NCBI RefSeq assembly: GCF_900103985.1
Contig: NZ_FNIE01000013.1
Coordinates: 183,603 to 247,602, forward strand
Direction: 5' to 3'
DNA length: 64,000 bases
Source of the DNA: Actinacidiphila guanduensis
Lineage (GTDB): Bacteria > Actinomycetota > Actinomycetes > Streptomycetales > Streptomycetaceae
Shown here: one piece after another, positions 34,889 to 42,853 of the stretch
Numbering within the stretch: position 1 is the stretch's first letter
Layout: every line of letters begins with the position of its first letter
Translations under genes and position numbers: made by a program
Notes under the pieces: model-generated
What the model saw: the letters and a program-made list of their open reading frames with translations, nothing else
Told to the model about the DNA's origin: nothing
Databases searched by the model: none

Positions 34889-36046
34889 CTACAAGCGGGA
34901 CAGGGACGTCTGCTCGATGGCGAAGAGCTGTTCCTCGACGTGGTCCAGGGCGAGGCGCAGCGCGCCGGTGGCGATCGCCTCTTGGCCGAGCGCGGAGAGG
35001 ACGACGTTCGGGGGGCGCAGGCAGTAGCGGGCGAGTTCGGAGCGCAGGGGGTCGAGGACGCCGTCGAGGCCGGCCGCCCAGCCGCCGATGACGACGAGTT
35101 CGGGGTCGATCGCCAGGACGAGGGCGGCCACGTCGTGCACGAGGCGCTGCAGGAAGCGCTCCACCGCGTCCTTGGCCTGCACGTCGCCCTCCTTGGCGAG
35201 CGCGAAGACGCGGGCCACCGCGGGCTCGTCCAGGGGGTGCAGGGGCGTGCCGGTGGTCGAGAGCAGGTGCTCGGGGGTGACCCCGCGGCCCAGCAGGTGC
35301 AGCGCCCCGATCTCGCCGGCGGCGCCGCCGAAGCCGCGGTGCAGCCGCCCCCCGATGAGCGAGCCGGCCCCGGGGCTCAGGCCGGCCAGCACGAAGACCA
35401 CGTCGTCGGTGCCGACCGCCGCGCCCTTCCAGTGCTCGGCGACGGCGGCCACGTTCGCGTCGTTCTCCACCAGGACCGGACATCGGAACGAGCGCTGCAG
35501 CCGCTCGCCGAGCGGCAGCCCGGTCCAGCCGGGCAGCGCCGTGCCCAGGCGCACCTCGCCGTTCGCCTCCACGATGCCGGGGCTGCCCACGCCGACCGCC
35601 CACAGGGTGCTGCGGGCGACGCCGGTCTTGCGCAGCAGGTCGGCGACCACGGTACGGACCCGCTCGATCCGGTCGTCGGCGCCCGCGGACTCCGCGACGT
35701 CGAGCCCGAGGGAGTCCAGCACCTGGCCGCCGAGGTCGGAGATCACCGCCCGCACCCGGTGGGCGCCGATCTCGATGCCCAGCAGGTGCCCGGCCTCGGC
35801 GTGGAAGCGGAACCTGCGGGCGGGGCGGCCCTGCCGCCGGGCGTCACCGGGCTCGGGCGCCACCTCGACCACGAGCCGCGACTCGGTGAGCCCCTCGATC
35901 ACGCCCTCGACGGTCGGCCGGGACAGCCCCGTGGAGTGCACCAGCTCGGTGAGCGTGGGTGTCTGCGCCCCCCGCAACGCGTGCAGGACGACCGCGGAGT
36001 TGATCCGCCGGAGCAGGGACGGATCCCCGCCGGTGAGGCGCCCCAA
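34889..36046 (-). CDS. ROK family transcription regulator
   Basis: A 385-residue NagC-type protein: N-terminal winged helix (LLRRINSAVVLHAL, TGLSRPTVEGVIEGL), then a ROK sugar-kinase fold with LGIEIGAHRVRAVISDL (phosphate loop), VGVGSPGIV, ENDANVAAVAEHW and GGAAGEIGALHL. The zinc motif CxCGxxGC of NagC and ROK kinases is missing (HLLGRGVTPEHLL). TTG 36046 is chosen because GGGAGGA lies 6 nt upstream and it begins the helix-turn-helix; the frame upstream has no site. Probably a sugar-responsive repressor; targets unknown. Confidence 0.88.
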   Translation of the reverse strand: MGRLTGGDPSLLRRINSAVVLHALRGAQTPTLTELVHSTGLSRPTVEGVIEGLTESRLVVEVAPEPGDARRQGRPARRFRFHAEAGHLLGIEIGAHRVRAVISDLGGQVLDSLGLDVAESAGADDRIERVRTVVADLLRKTGVARSTLWAVGVGSPGIVEANGEVRLGTALPGWTGLPLGERLQRSFRCPVLVENDANVAAVAEHWKGAAVGTDDVVFVLAGLSPGAGSLIGGRLHRGFGGAAGEIGALHLLGRGVTPEHLLSTTGTPLHPLDEPAVARVFALAKEGDVQAKDAVERFLQRLVHDVAALVLAIDPELVVIGGWAAGLDGVLDPLRSELARYCLRPPNVVLSALGQEAIATGALRLALDHVEEQLFAIEQTSLSRL

Positions 36047-36212
36047 GGTGTGTCCTCCCAGCCAGTGCCATCGTGTCGCGGATCGTACCCGCCCGAGCCC
36101 CCCGCGGCGAGTGCATCCGTGCACCCTTTCGATCAGCAGCCCTCATCCGAGCGGCAGGGTGCCGGCCGTTCAGGGGCACTGCGGGCACCTCCCGGGCGAA
36201 GCCCTGGTGGGT

Positions 36213-36232
36213 CCCCGGGCGAAGACCCGGGG
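36213..36232. terminator. Hairpin downstream of the mug-like gene
   Basis: CCCCGGG-CGAAGA-CCCGGGG, 15 bp after the glycosylase stop in its reading direction. A second related stem (CTCCCGGG with GCGAAGCCC) precedes it. No T-tract. Probable end of the CNNM-to-mug operon. Confidence 0.55.
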
Positions 36233-36246
36233 GAGGAGCCGCGTGA

Positions 36247-36849
36247 TCAGCCGGGAACCGCCGGAAGGTCCGGCGGCGACGCAGGCCGCCCTTCCGGTTC
36301 GAAACCACCGAAAGCCGCCGCACGCAGCCGCGCGAACTCCTCTGCGAGCGCCGAAGGCCGCCAGTGCGCGTTGAGCCCGCTCGGGCTCGGCAGCACCCAC
36401 ACCCGCGTCCCCGCGATCTCCCGCTCCTGCGGCCCCACCTGGGCCGACTTCTCGCCGAAGGCGGTCCGGTAGGCGGTGACGCCGAGCACGGCGAGCCACT
36501 GCGGGCCGAAGCGTTCGACCTTCGCCGCCAACCGCAGGCCGCCGGCCACCAGTTCCTCGGCCGTCAGCTCGTCGGCCCGCGCGGTGGCCCGCCCGGCGAC
36601 GTTCGTGATGCCGAAGCCGAGCGCGAGGACGCTTTCCTGCTCGGCGGGGGAGTAGCGGCGCGGGGTGAAGCCCGAGGCGTGCAGCGCGGGCCAGAACCGG
36701 TTGCCCGGACGTGCGAAGTGGTGCCCGGTGTATGCCGACATCAGCCCGGGGTTGATGCCGCAGAACAGCACCCGCAGCCCCGGGGCTATGACGTCCTGGA
36801 GCGTGCGCCCGCGGGCCTCGGCGAGCTGCTCGGCGGTCAGGGCCGTCAG
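36247..36849 (-). CDS. mug: G/U mismatch-specific DNA glycosylase
   Basis: Uracil-DNA glycosylase family 2 (Mug) enzyme that removes U or ethenocytosine from mispairs. Seen: LFCGINPGLMSAYTGHHFARPGNRFWPAL with the conserved GINPG loop, then LPSPSGLNAHW, a minor-groove intercalation loop variant. An ATG at 36771 would cut off the conserved N-terminal strand. The family N-terminus (TAEQLAEARGRTLQD) is encoded upstream; CTG at 36849 overlaps the purB stop as CTGA, so a coupled non-ATG start is likely. The exact start is uncertain (36840 is the alternative). Confidence 0.85.
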   Translation of the reverse strand: MTALTAEQLAEARGRTLQDVIAPGLRVLFCGINPGLMSAYTGHHFARPGNRFWPALHASGFTPRRYSPAEQESVLALGFGITNVAGRATARADELTAEELVAGGLRLAAKVERFGPQWLAVLGVTAYRTAFGEKSAQVGPQEREIAGTRVWVLPSPSGLNAHWRPSALAEEFARLRAAAFGGFEPEGRPASPPDLPAVPG

Positions 36850-38279
36850 AGGATCGCCCCCGGCCGGTAGGCGGCCGCCTGCGGGTACGCCTTGGTGACC
36901 TCCTCGACCCGCCGGACGACCTCGGCGACCTGCCCGGCCGCGGCGCCGGTGAAGGAGAGCCGGTCGGCCATGAGGGCGGCCAGGTCGTCGCGGTCCAGCG
37001 GGATGCGGGTGTCGGCGGCGAGCCGGTCCAGCAGCTCGTTGCGCTCGGTGCCCTGCTCGCGCATGGCGAGCGCGGCGGCCACCGCGTTCTCCTTGATCGC
37101 CTCGTGCGCGACCTCGCGGCCGACCCCGGCCCGCACCGCGCCCATGAGCACCTTAGTCGTGGCGAGGAAGGGCAGGTAGCGGTCGAGTTCGCGGGCGACG
37201 ACCGCGGGGAAGGCGCCGAACTCGTCCAGCACCGTCAGGAACGTCTCCAGCAGGCCGTCGAAGGCGAAGAACGCGTCCGGCAGCGCGACCCGGCGCACCA
37301 CCGAGCAGGACACGTCGCCCTCGTTCCACTGGTCGCCGGACAGCTCGCCGGTCATCGAGGCGTAGCCGCGCAGCACCACCATCAGGCCGTTGACGCGCTC
37401 GCAGGAGCGGGTGTTCATCTTGTGCGGCATCGCCGACGAGCCGACCTGGCCGGGCTTGAAGCCCTCGGTCACCAGCTCGTGGCCGGCCATCAGCCGGATC
37501 GTCTTCGCGAGCGAGGAGGGCGCGGCGGCCAGCTGCACCAGCGCGGTCACCGCCTCGTAGTCCAGCGAGCGCGGGTAGACCTGGCCGACGGAGGTGAAGG
37601 CGCGGGAGAAGCCGAGGTGGTCGGCGATGCGGTGCTCCAGCTCGGTGAGCCGGTCGGTGTCGCCGCCGAGCAGGTCGAGCATGTCCTGGGCGGTGCCCAC
37701 CGGGCCCTTGATGCCACGCAGCGGGTAGCGGGTGAGCAGCTCCTCGACCCGGCCGAAGGCGACCAGCAGCTCGTCGGCGGCGGTGGCGAAGCGCTTGCCC
37801 AGCGTCGTGGCCTGCGCGGCCACGTTGTGCGAGCGGCCGGCCATGACCAGCTCGGCGTACTGCCCGGCGAGCTGCCCGAGCCGGGCCAGCACCGCCACCG
37901 TGCGGTCGCGGGCCAGCTCAAGGGAGAGCCGGATCTGCAGCTGCTCGACGTTCTCGGTCAGGTCGCGCGAGGTCATGCCCTTGTGCACCTGCTCGTGCCC
38001 GGCCAGCGCGTTGAACTCCTCGATGCGCGCCTTCACATCGTGCCGGGTGACCTTCTCGCGTTCGGCGATGGAGGCGAGGTCGACCTGGTCGAGGACCCGC
38101 TCGTAGTCGGCGATGGCCTGCTCGGGCACCTCGATGCCGAGGTCGCGCTGCGCGCGCATGACGGCCACCCACAGCCGCCGCTCCAGCACCACCTTCTGCT
38201 CGGGCGACCACAGGGCGGCGAGCTCCGCCGAGGCGTAGCGACCGGCGAGGACATTGGGGATGCGCGGCTTGGCTGTCAC
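36846..38279 (-). CDS. purB: Adenylosuccinate lyase
   Basis: Fumarase/aspartase-superfamily lyase of purine synthesis, acting on adenylosuccinate and SAICAR. 477 residues. Seen: TSRDLTENVEQLQ (active-site His/Ser-containing loop region), RSHNVAAQATTLGKR, and the signature SSAMPHKMNTRSCERV, with the flexible catalytic Ser loop. Start GTG 38279; TATGCT (38288-38293) ends 8 nt before it, and no ribosome site is visible. The upstream SGNH gene stops 43 bp before the start, so purB may have its own promoter as well as read-through. It overlaps mug by 4 bp. Confidence 0.97.
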   Translation of the reverse strand: MTAKPRIPNVLAGRYASAELAALWSPEQKVVLERRLWVAVMRAQRDLGIEVPEQAIADYERVLDQVDLASIAEREKVTRHDVKARIEEFNALAGHEQVHKGMTSRDLTENVEQLQIRLSLELARDRTVAVLARLGQLAGQYAELVMAGRSHNVAAQATTLGKRFATAADELLVAFGRVEELLTRYPLRGIKGPVGTAQDMLDLLGGDTDRLTELEHRIADHLGFSRAFTSVGQVYPRSLDYEAVTALVQLAAAPSSLAKTIRLMAGHELVTEGFKPGQVGSSAMPHKMNTRSCERVNGLMVVLRGYASMTGELSGDQWNEGDVSCSVVRRVALPDAFFAFDGLLETFLTVLDEFGAFPAVVARELDRYLPFLATTKVLMGAVRAGVGREVAHEAIKENAVAAALAMREQGTERNELLDRLAADTRIPLDRDDLAALMADRLSFTGAAAGQVAEVVRRVEEVTKAYPQAAAYRPGAIL

Positions 38280-38322
38280 GTGTGGAGAGCATACCGGCTG
38301 TTCACGGGCGCCCCGGCGGCGC

Positions 38323-39135
38323 TCACACCGGGCCGGCGGCGGCCTCGGTCCGCTCCGGGTCCGCGGGCACCGGGTACGGCAGCAGCTCGGGGCGCTTGGC
38401 CGGCAGGTGGTCGCCGCTGCTGCGGCCGGTCAGCCGGCGGCCGATCCAGGGCAGCAGATGGCGGCGGGCGAAGGAGGCGTCGGCCCGGCGGCGGGCGGCC
38501 CAGGGCAGCGGCGTCGCGGGCGGCAGCGGCGCCGTCCACTCGGCGCGGGCGGGCCGGCCGAGGGTCTGCCAGACCGCCTCGGCGACCCGGCCGTGGCCGT
38601 CCGCGGTCAGGTGCAGGCGGTCCTCGGCCCACATCCGCGGGTCGGTGAGCACCTCGGCGGCGAACAGGTCGACGACGAGGGCGCCGTGCCGGGCGGCCAG
38701 CTCCTCGACGACGTCGAACAACCGGAGCATCCGCGGCATGAAGCGGGTGGCGACCGGGCCGCGCCGCACCGGGCTCCGCATGAGCACCAGCTGCCCGCAG
38801 GCCGGGGCGAGCCGCGCCACGCAGTCCTCCAGCACGGCGCAGACCGCGTCCACGTCGCAGCCGGGGCGCAGCACGTCGTTGAGGCCGCCGACCAGCGTCA
38901 CCAGGTCCGGGCGCATCGCCACGGCGAGGTCCACCTGCTCGTCGGCGATCTGCCGGATGAGCTTGCCGCGCACGGCGAGGTTGGCGTAGCGAAAGCCGGG
39001 GGCGTCCTCGGCGAGCCGGCCCGCCAGCAGGTCGGCCCAGCCGCGGTAGGAGCCGTCGGGCAGCAGGTCGGACATGCCCTCGGTGAAGGAGTCGCCGACG
39101 GCGGCGAAGCTGGTGTAGGTCACTGGCGTCTGCAT
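38323..39135 (-). CDS. SGNH/GDSL hydrolase family protein
   Basis: A 270-residue cytoplasmic SGNH-fold esterase. Seen: block I AVGDSFTEGMSD with the nucleophile Ser, block III VGGLNDVLRPG with the oxyanion Asn, and block V DRLHLTADGHGRVA with the catalytic Asp/His. No signal peptide is present. The C-terminal 60 residues are basic and Arg/Pro-rich (ARRRADASFARRHLLPW), an extra compared with the compact fold. Probable lipase/esterase; substrate unknown. Between the CNNM genes and purB on the same strand. Confidence 0.9.
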   Translation of the reverse strand: MQTPVTYTSFAAVGDSFTEGMSDLLPDGSYRGWADLLAGRLAEDAPGFRYANLAVRGKLIRQIADEQVDLAVAMRPDLVTLVGGLNDVLRPGCDVDAVCAVLEDCVARLAPACGQLVLMRSPVRRGPVATRFMPRMLRLFDVVEELAARHGALVVDLFAAEVLTDPRMWAEDRLHLTADGHGRVAEAVWQTLGRPARAEWTAPLPPATPLPWAARRRADASFARRHLLPWIGRRLTGRSSGDHLPAKRPELLPYPVPADPERTEAAAGPV

Positions 39136-39171
39136 GGCGCGCCGATCCTATGCGACCGGGCGGTGCGGGCC

Positions 39172-40188
39172 TCAGCCGCGGCCCTGGCCCACCAGCTCCT
39201 TGAGGACGTCGGCCATGGTGACCAGGCCGATCCCGCGGCCCTGGTCGTCCACCACGGCGGCCAGGTGGGCGCGGGCGGCCCGCATCGCGGTCAGGGCGTC
39301 GTCCAGCGGGGTGGCCGCGCCCAGGCGCGGGATGCGGCGCAGCGCCGAGCGCGGCAGGGGCGCGTCGTGCGGCTCGGCGTCCAGCGCGTCCTTGACGTGG
39401 AGGTAGCCGAGCACGCGCCCGTCCTCGTCGGCGACGGGGAAGCGGGACAGTCCGGTGCGGGCGCTCAGCTCCTCCAGGCCGTCGGCGGTGACGCCCAGCG
39501 GCGCCCGCACCACCTCCTCGGGCGCGATCACCAGCTCGCCGACGGGGCGGCGGCCCAGCTCCAGCGCGTCGCGCAGCCGCTCGGCGGCCCGCTCGTCCAG
39601 CAGCCCGGCCTCACCGGCGTCCACCACCATCCGGGACAGCTGGTCGTCGGAGAAGACCGAGGTGACCTCGGCGCGCGGCTCCACCCGCACCAGCCGCAGC
39701 CCCGCGTTGGCCAGCGCGTTCACCGTGACGATCAGCGGGTGCAGGGCCCGGGTGAAGGCGACCAGCGGCGGCCCCAGCAGCAGCGCGGTGCGCACCGGCC
39801 CGGCCAGCGCCACGTTCTTGGGCACCATCTCGCCGAAGAGCATGTGCAGATAGGTGGCCACCGCGAGGGACAGCACGAAGGAGACCGGGTGCACGGCGTC
39901 GTGCGGCACGCTCGCCGCCTTGAACACCGGCTCCACCAGGTGCGCGATGGCGGGCTCGGCCACGATGCCGAGCACCAGGGTGCAGGCGGTGATGCCGAGC
40001 TGCGAGCCCGCCAGCAGGTCCGAGACGTGCTCCAGACCCCACAGCACCCGGTGCGCCCTGCGGTCCCCGCTCTCGGCCCGCGGCTCGACCTGGTCGCGCC
40101 GCACCGAGATCAGGGCGAACTCCGCGCCCACGAAGAAGGCGTTCACCACCAGGGTGAGCAGGCCGACGACCAGCTGGACGGCGATCAC
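39172..40188 (-). CDS. CNNM/CorC-type membrane protein with CBS domains (second of pair)
   Basis: A 338-residue hemolysin-like (HlyC/CorC, CNNM transporter) protein. Seen: N-terminal membrane DUF21 domain (VGLLTLVVNAFFVGAEFALISVRRDQ, FGEMVPKNVALAG), then two CBS motifs (PVGELVIAPEEVV..., PLGVTADGLEELSARTGLSRFPV). The final CorC/transporter-associated domain is missing, unlike its upstream neighbour. The family handles Mg2+/Co2+ efflux or sensing. GTG 40188 overlaps the upstream stop by 4 bp, so the two are co-translated and may form a heteromer. Confidence 0.91.
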   Translation of the reverse strand: MIAVQLVVGLLTLVVNAFFVGAEFALISVRRDQVEPRAESGDRRAHRVLWGLEHVSDLLAGSQLGITACTLVLGIVAEPAIAHLVEPVFKAASVPHDAVHPVSFVLSLAVATYLHMLFGEMVPKNVALAGPVRTALLLGPPLVAFTRALHPLIVTVNALANAGLRLVRVEPRAEVTSVFSDDQLSRMVVDAGEAGLLDERAAERLRDALELGRRPVGELVIAPEEVVRAPLGVTADGLEELSARTGLSRFPVADEDGRVLGYLHVKDALDAEPHDAPLPRSALRRIPRLGAATPLDDALTAMRAARAHLAAVVDDQGRGIGLVTMADVLKELVGQGRG

Positions 40189-41600
40189 CGGCCGCTCCCG
40201 CCGTTGCGCCGGGCGGCGGCCCGCGACTCGCGCGAGGGCGGCGCCGGGTGCGGGCCGGGGCCCGGGTCGGGCGCCCGGACCGACCCGGTGTCGCGCGGCG
40301 GCGAGACCAGCCGGGCCCGGGCCGCACGGTGCCCCGAGGCGTCGGTGACCTCGATCCGCCAGCCGCCCAGCACGGTCACGTCGCCGCGCCGGGGGATGCG
40401 GCCCAGGCGCTGCGCGACCAGCCCGGCCAGCGTCTCGTAGGGGCCCTCGGGCGCGTGCAGGCCGATGCGCTCCAGCCGGTCCTCGGTACGGGCCGCGCCG
40501 TCCGCGTCGTAGACCCGGCGGCCGTCGGGGTCCTCGTAGAGGAAGAGCAGGTCGGGCAGCTCCAGCGGGTCGTGCTCGTCGCGGACCTCGCCGACCACCT
40601 CCTCCACGATGTCCTCCAGCGTCGCCACCCCCGCGGTGCCGCCGTACTCGTCGATCACCACCGCCATCGAGCGGCGGCCGGAGAAACGGTCCAGCAGCCG
40701 GTCCACCGGCAGCGACTGCGGCACCAGGAACGGCTCGCGCATCAGGTCGGTGACGGGGGTGCGGGCGCGCCGGTCGGCGGGCACGGCGAGGACGTCCTTG
40801 ATGTGGACGGTGCCGACCACGGCGTCCAGGGTGTCGCGGAAGACCGGGAAGCGGGACAGGCCCGTGGCGCGGGTGGCGTTCGCGACGTCCTCGGCGGTGG
40901 CGTGCTCCTCCAGGGCCGTGACCTGCACCCGGGGGGTCATCACGTTCTCCGCCGTCAGGTCCGACAAGCCGATGGTGCGCACGAACAGCTCGGCGGTGTC
41001 GGCCTCCAGGGCGCCGGCCCGGGCCGAGTGGCGGGCCAGCGCGCGCAGCTCCTGCGGGCCGCGCGCGGAGTCCAGCTCCTCGGCGGGCTCCAGGCCCATC
41101 CGGCGCAGCACCCGGTTGGCGGTGTTGTTCAGGTGGTGGATCAGCGGGCCGAAGGCGGCGGTGAAGGCGCGCTGCACGGGCGCCACGGTCCGCGCCACCG
41201 GCAGCGGCCGGGAGATCGCCCAGTTCTTGGGCACCAGCTCGCCGATGACCATCAGCGCCACCGTGGACAGCCCCGTGCCCAGCACGAGCGCCAGCGAGGA
41301 GGCCGCCGACTCGGGCAGCCCGGCGGCCCGCAGCGGCCCGCGCAGCAGCTTGGCCACCGAGGACTCGGCGAGCATGCCGATGACCAGGCCGGTCACGGTG
41401 ATGCCGAGCTGGGCGCCGGAGAGCTGGACGGTCAGCGAGCGCACGGCCGACAGGGCGGCGGGAGCCCCCCGCTCGCCCTCCCGCGCGGCCCGCTCCAGAT
41501 CGCCGCGCTCCACCGTGGTCAGCGAGAACTCCGCCGCGACGAAGACGCCGCAGGCGAAGCAGAGCAGCACGGCCACCAGCACGAGGAGCGTCTCGATCAT
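40185..41600 (-). CDS. CNNM/CorC-type membrane protein with CBS and CorC domains (first of pair)
   Basis: A 471-residue relative of the downstream gene. Seen: DUF21 membrane domain (ETLLVLVAVLLCFACGVFVA, IGELVPKNWAISRPLP), a CBS pair (LSDLTAENVMTPRVQVTAL, DVLAVPADRR), EYGGTAGVATLEDIVEEVVG and a C-terminal CorC_HlyC domain. The tail is Pro/Arg-rich. ATG 41600 has GAGGTGG upstream. Family knowledge points to Mg2+ transport linked to ATP or nucleotide binding at CBS. It leads an operon of five genes ending at mug. Confidence 0.92.
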   Translation of the reverse strand: MIETLLVLVAVLLCFACGVFVAAEFSLTTVERGDLERAAREGERGAPAALSAVRSLTVQLSGAQLGITVTGLVIGMLAESSVAKLLRGPLRAAGLPESAASSLALVLGTGLSTVALMVIGELVPKNWAISRPLPVARTVAPVQRAFTAAFGPLIHHLNNTANRVLRRMGLEPAEELDSARGPQELRALARHSARAGALEADTAELFVRTIGLSDLTAENVMTPRVQVTALEEHATAEDVANATRATGLSRFPVFRDTLDAVVGTVHIKDVLAVPADRRARTPVTDLMREPFLVPQSLPVDRLLDRFSGRRSMAVVIDEYGGTAGVATLEDIVEEVVGEVRDEHDPLELPDLLFLYEDPDGRRVYDADGAARTEDRLERIGLHAPEGPYETLAGLVAQRLGRIPRRGDVTVLGGWRIEVTDASGHRAARARLVSPPRDTGSVRAPDPGPGPHPAPPSRESRAAARRNGGSGR

Positions 41601-41693
41601 CGCACCACCTCGCTCCCCATCGTCGGTCACGGGCACCGGCGCCGCACGGCACGAACCCTCCACCAGGTCACCGCGCGGGCCTCGCGGAGCCGC

Positions 41694-42116
41694 CTACCCC
41701 AGCGGCTTCGTCCAACGCCGCCACTGCTCCTGCGGGGCGTACCCCGATGCCCGCCAGGCGTGCTGCGCCCGCTCGTTGGCGGTGAGCACCATCGCGTCGG
41801 CGCGCCGCCCGCCGTGCGCCAGGAACCGCTCCTCGGCCGCCTCCAGCAGCGCCCGCGCCACACCCTGCCGCCTGGCGTCCGGGTGCACGGCCAGCCGGTA
41901 CAGGTGGCAGCGCCAGCCGTCGAACCCGGCGATCACCGAGCCGACCAGGCGCCCGTCCCGCTCGGCCAGCAGCAGCGCCTCGGGGTCGCGTACGAGCAGG
42001 GCCGCCACGCCCTCCTCGTCGTCGGAGATGCTCGTGCCCTCCGCCGCCACCCGCCAGAAGTCCAGCACCGCCGCAGTGTCGCCGGCCCCCGCGGGCCGTA
42101 TCCGAAGATCGCTCAT
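41694..42116 (-). CDS. GNAT family N-acetyltransferase
   Basis: A 140-residue single-domain GNAT enzyme. Seen: RPAGAGDTAAVLDFWRVA, LVGSVIAGFDGWRCHLYRLAVHPDARRQGVARALLE with the R/QxxGVA acetyl-CoA loop, and MVLTANERAQHAWRASGYAP. The acceptor is unknown. It stops 93 bp before the CNNM operon and on the same strand, so a shared transcript is possible. Its start is 122 bp from the divergent toxin-antitoxin pair. Confidence 0.9.
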   Translation of the reverse strand: MSDLRIRPAGAGDTAAVLDFWRVAAEGTSISDDEEGVAALLVRDPEALLLAERDGRLVGSVIAGFDGWRCHLYRLAVHPDARRQGVARALLEAAEERFLAHGGRRADAMVLTANERAQHAWRASGYAPQEQWRRWTKPLG

Positions 42117-42202
42117 ACCGGCCAGCCAAGCAGGCAGGCACGCGGCGGCGGGCGGGATTCCGCGCAGCGAGACGGGGGCGGGCGCGGCAGCAGCAGGCGC
42201 CC

Positions 42203-42232
42203 TTGCCGCTACTAGCGCCCCAGCGCTAGCGT
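42203..42232 (+). promoter_or_regulatory. Promoter with internal palindrome for the RHH/Fic gene pair
   Basis: Candidate -35 TTGCCG (42203-42208) and -10 TAGCGT (42227-42232) with 18 bp between. Within the spacer lies a perfect inverted repeat CTAGCGC-CCCA-GCGCTAG (42212-42229). The -10 ends 6 nt before the ATG at 42239, predicting a leaderless mRNA. The placement fits autorepression by the ribbon-helix-helix antitoxin. Confidence 0.55.
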
Positions 42233-42238
42233 GGTGTC

Positions 42239-42475
42239 ATGGCGAAGACCCAGTTGAACGTGCGGGTGGACCAGGCCACCGCGGAGACCGCACGGGAGCG
42301 CGCCTCGCAGCGCGGCATCAGCGTGAACCGCTACATCGAAGAGCTCGTCCGCCAGGACGAGGGGGAGAACGGGCGGGCGTTCGTCGAGGCCGCCGCCGAC
42401 TTCATGCAGCGGTACGAGGCGGTCTTCGACGAGGAGTCCGACACACCGGCCGGCCCGGGCGAGAGCGCCCGTTGA
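42239..42475 (+). CDS. Ribbon-helix-helix antitoxin
   Basis: A 78-residue Arc/MetJ-like protein. Seen: KTQLNVRVDQATAETARERA with the beta-strand (residues 3-9) and helix A, then GISVNRYIEELVRQDE for helix B, the standard RHH DNA-binding fold; an acidic C-terminal tail is probably toxin-binding. It overlaps the next gene by 4 bp (TTGA). Promoter contains a palindrome. Together these are the usual marks of a type II antitoxin with autoregulation. Confidence 0.88.
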   Translation: MAKTQLNVRVDQATAETARERASQRGISVNRYIEELVRQDEGENGRAFVEAAADFMQRYEAVFDEESDTPAGPGESAR

Positions 42476-42843
42476 CCCTGAGGATCGACCTCGCCTGGCT
42501 GCTCATGGTCGCCGAGCGCAACACCCCCGGCGACCCCCAGGTCACCGACTGGGGCGCGCTGGTGGCCGCGGTGGAACGGCACCGCGCCGAGATCTTCGGC
42601 CGGCCCGTCTACGCCGACGCCCACACCCGCGCCGCCGCCCTGCTGCAACTGCTGCTCCACGTCCCCGCGCTGGAGCGCTCCAACGCGCTGTTCGCCACGG
42701 CCGTGGCCTACGCGTACCTGGTCGCCGACGGCTGCAAGGTGAACCCTTCGGCCGCCCAGGTGCGCGACCTGGCCCGGCTGATCCGGCAGGACCACGCGGA
42801 CCTCTCCCGGATCGCCGACGAACTGCGCGCCTGGTCGGCCTGA
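42472..42843 (+). CDS. Fic/Doc-like toxin with degenerate active-site motif
   Basis: A 123-residue all-helical protein starting at TTG 42472, which overlaps the antitoxin stop. It has the Doc-type layout: an N-terminal LAWLLMVAERNTPGDPQV segment, a central HTRAAALLQLLLHVPALERSNALFA helix pair, and a C-terminal Arg-rich helix. The Fic motif HPFxxGNKR is altered to HVPALERSN, so Doc-type phosphotransfer is doubtful. Many streptomycetes carry close relatives, annotated as the toxin of a Fic family system. The activity is unproven. It converges on bioD with 10 bp between stops. Confidence 0.75.
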   Translation: MTLRIDLAWLLMVAERNTPGDPQVTDWGALVAAVERHRAEIFGRPVYADAHTRAAALLQLLLHVPALERSNALFATAVAYAYLVADGCKVNPSAAQVRDLARLIRQDHADLSRIADELRAWSA

Positions 42844-42853
42844 GGCCGCGCCC

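Noticed and set aside
36771..36849. ATG 36771 as the mug-like start
   Set aside because: It removes the conserved N-terminal strand; a non-ATG start that overlaps purB fits better.
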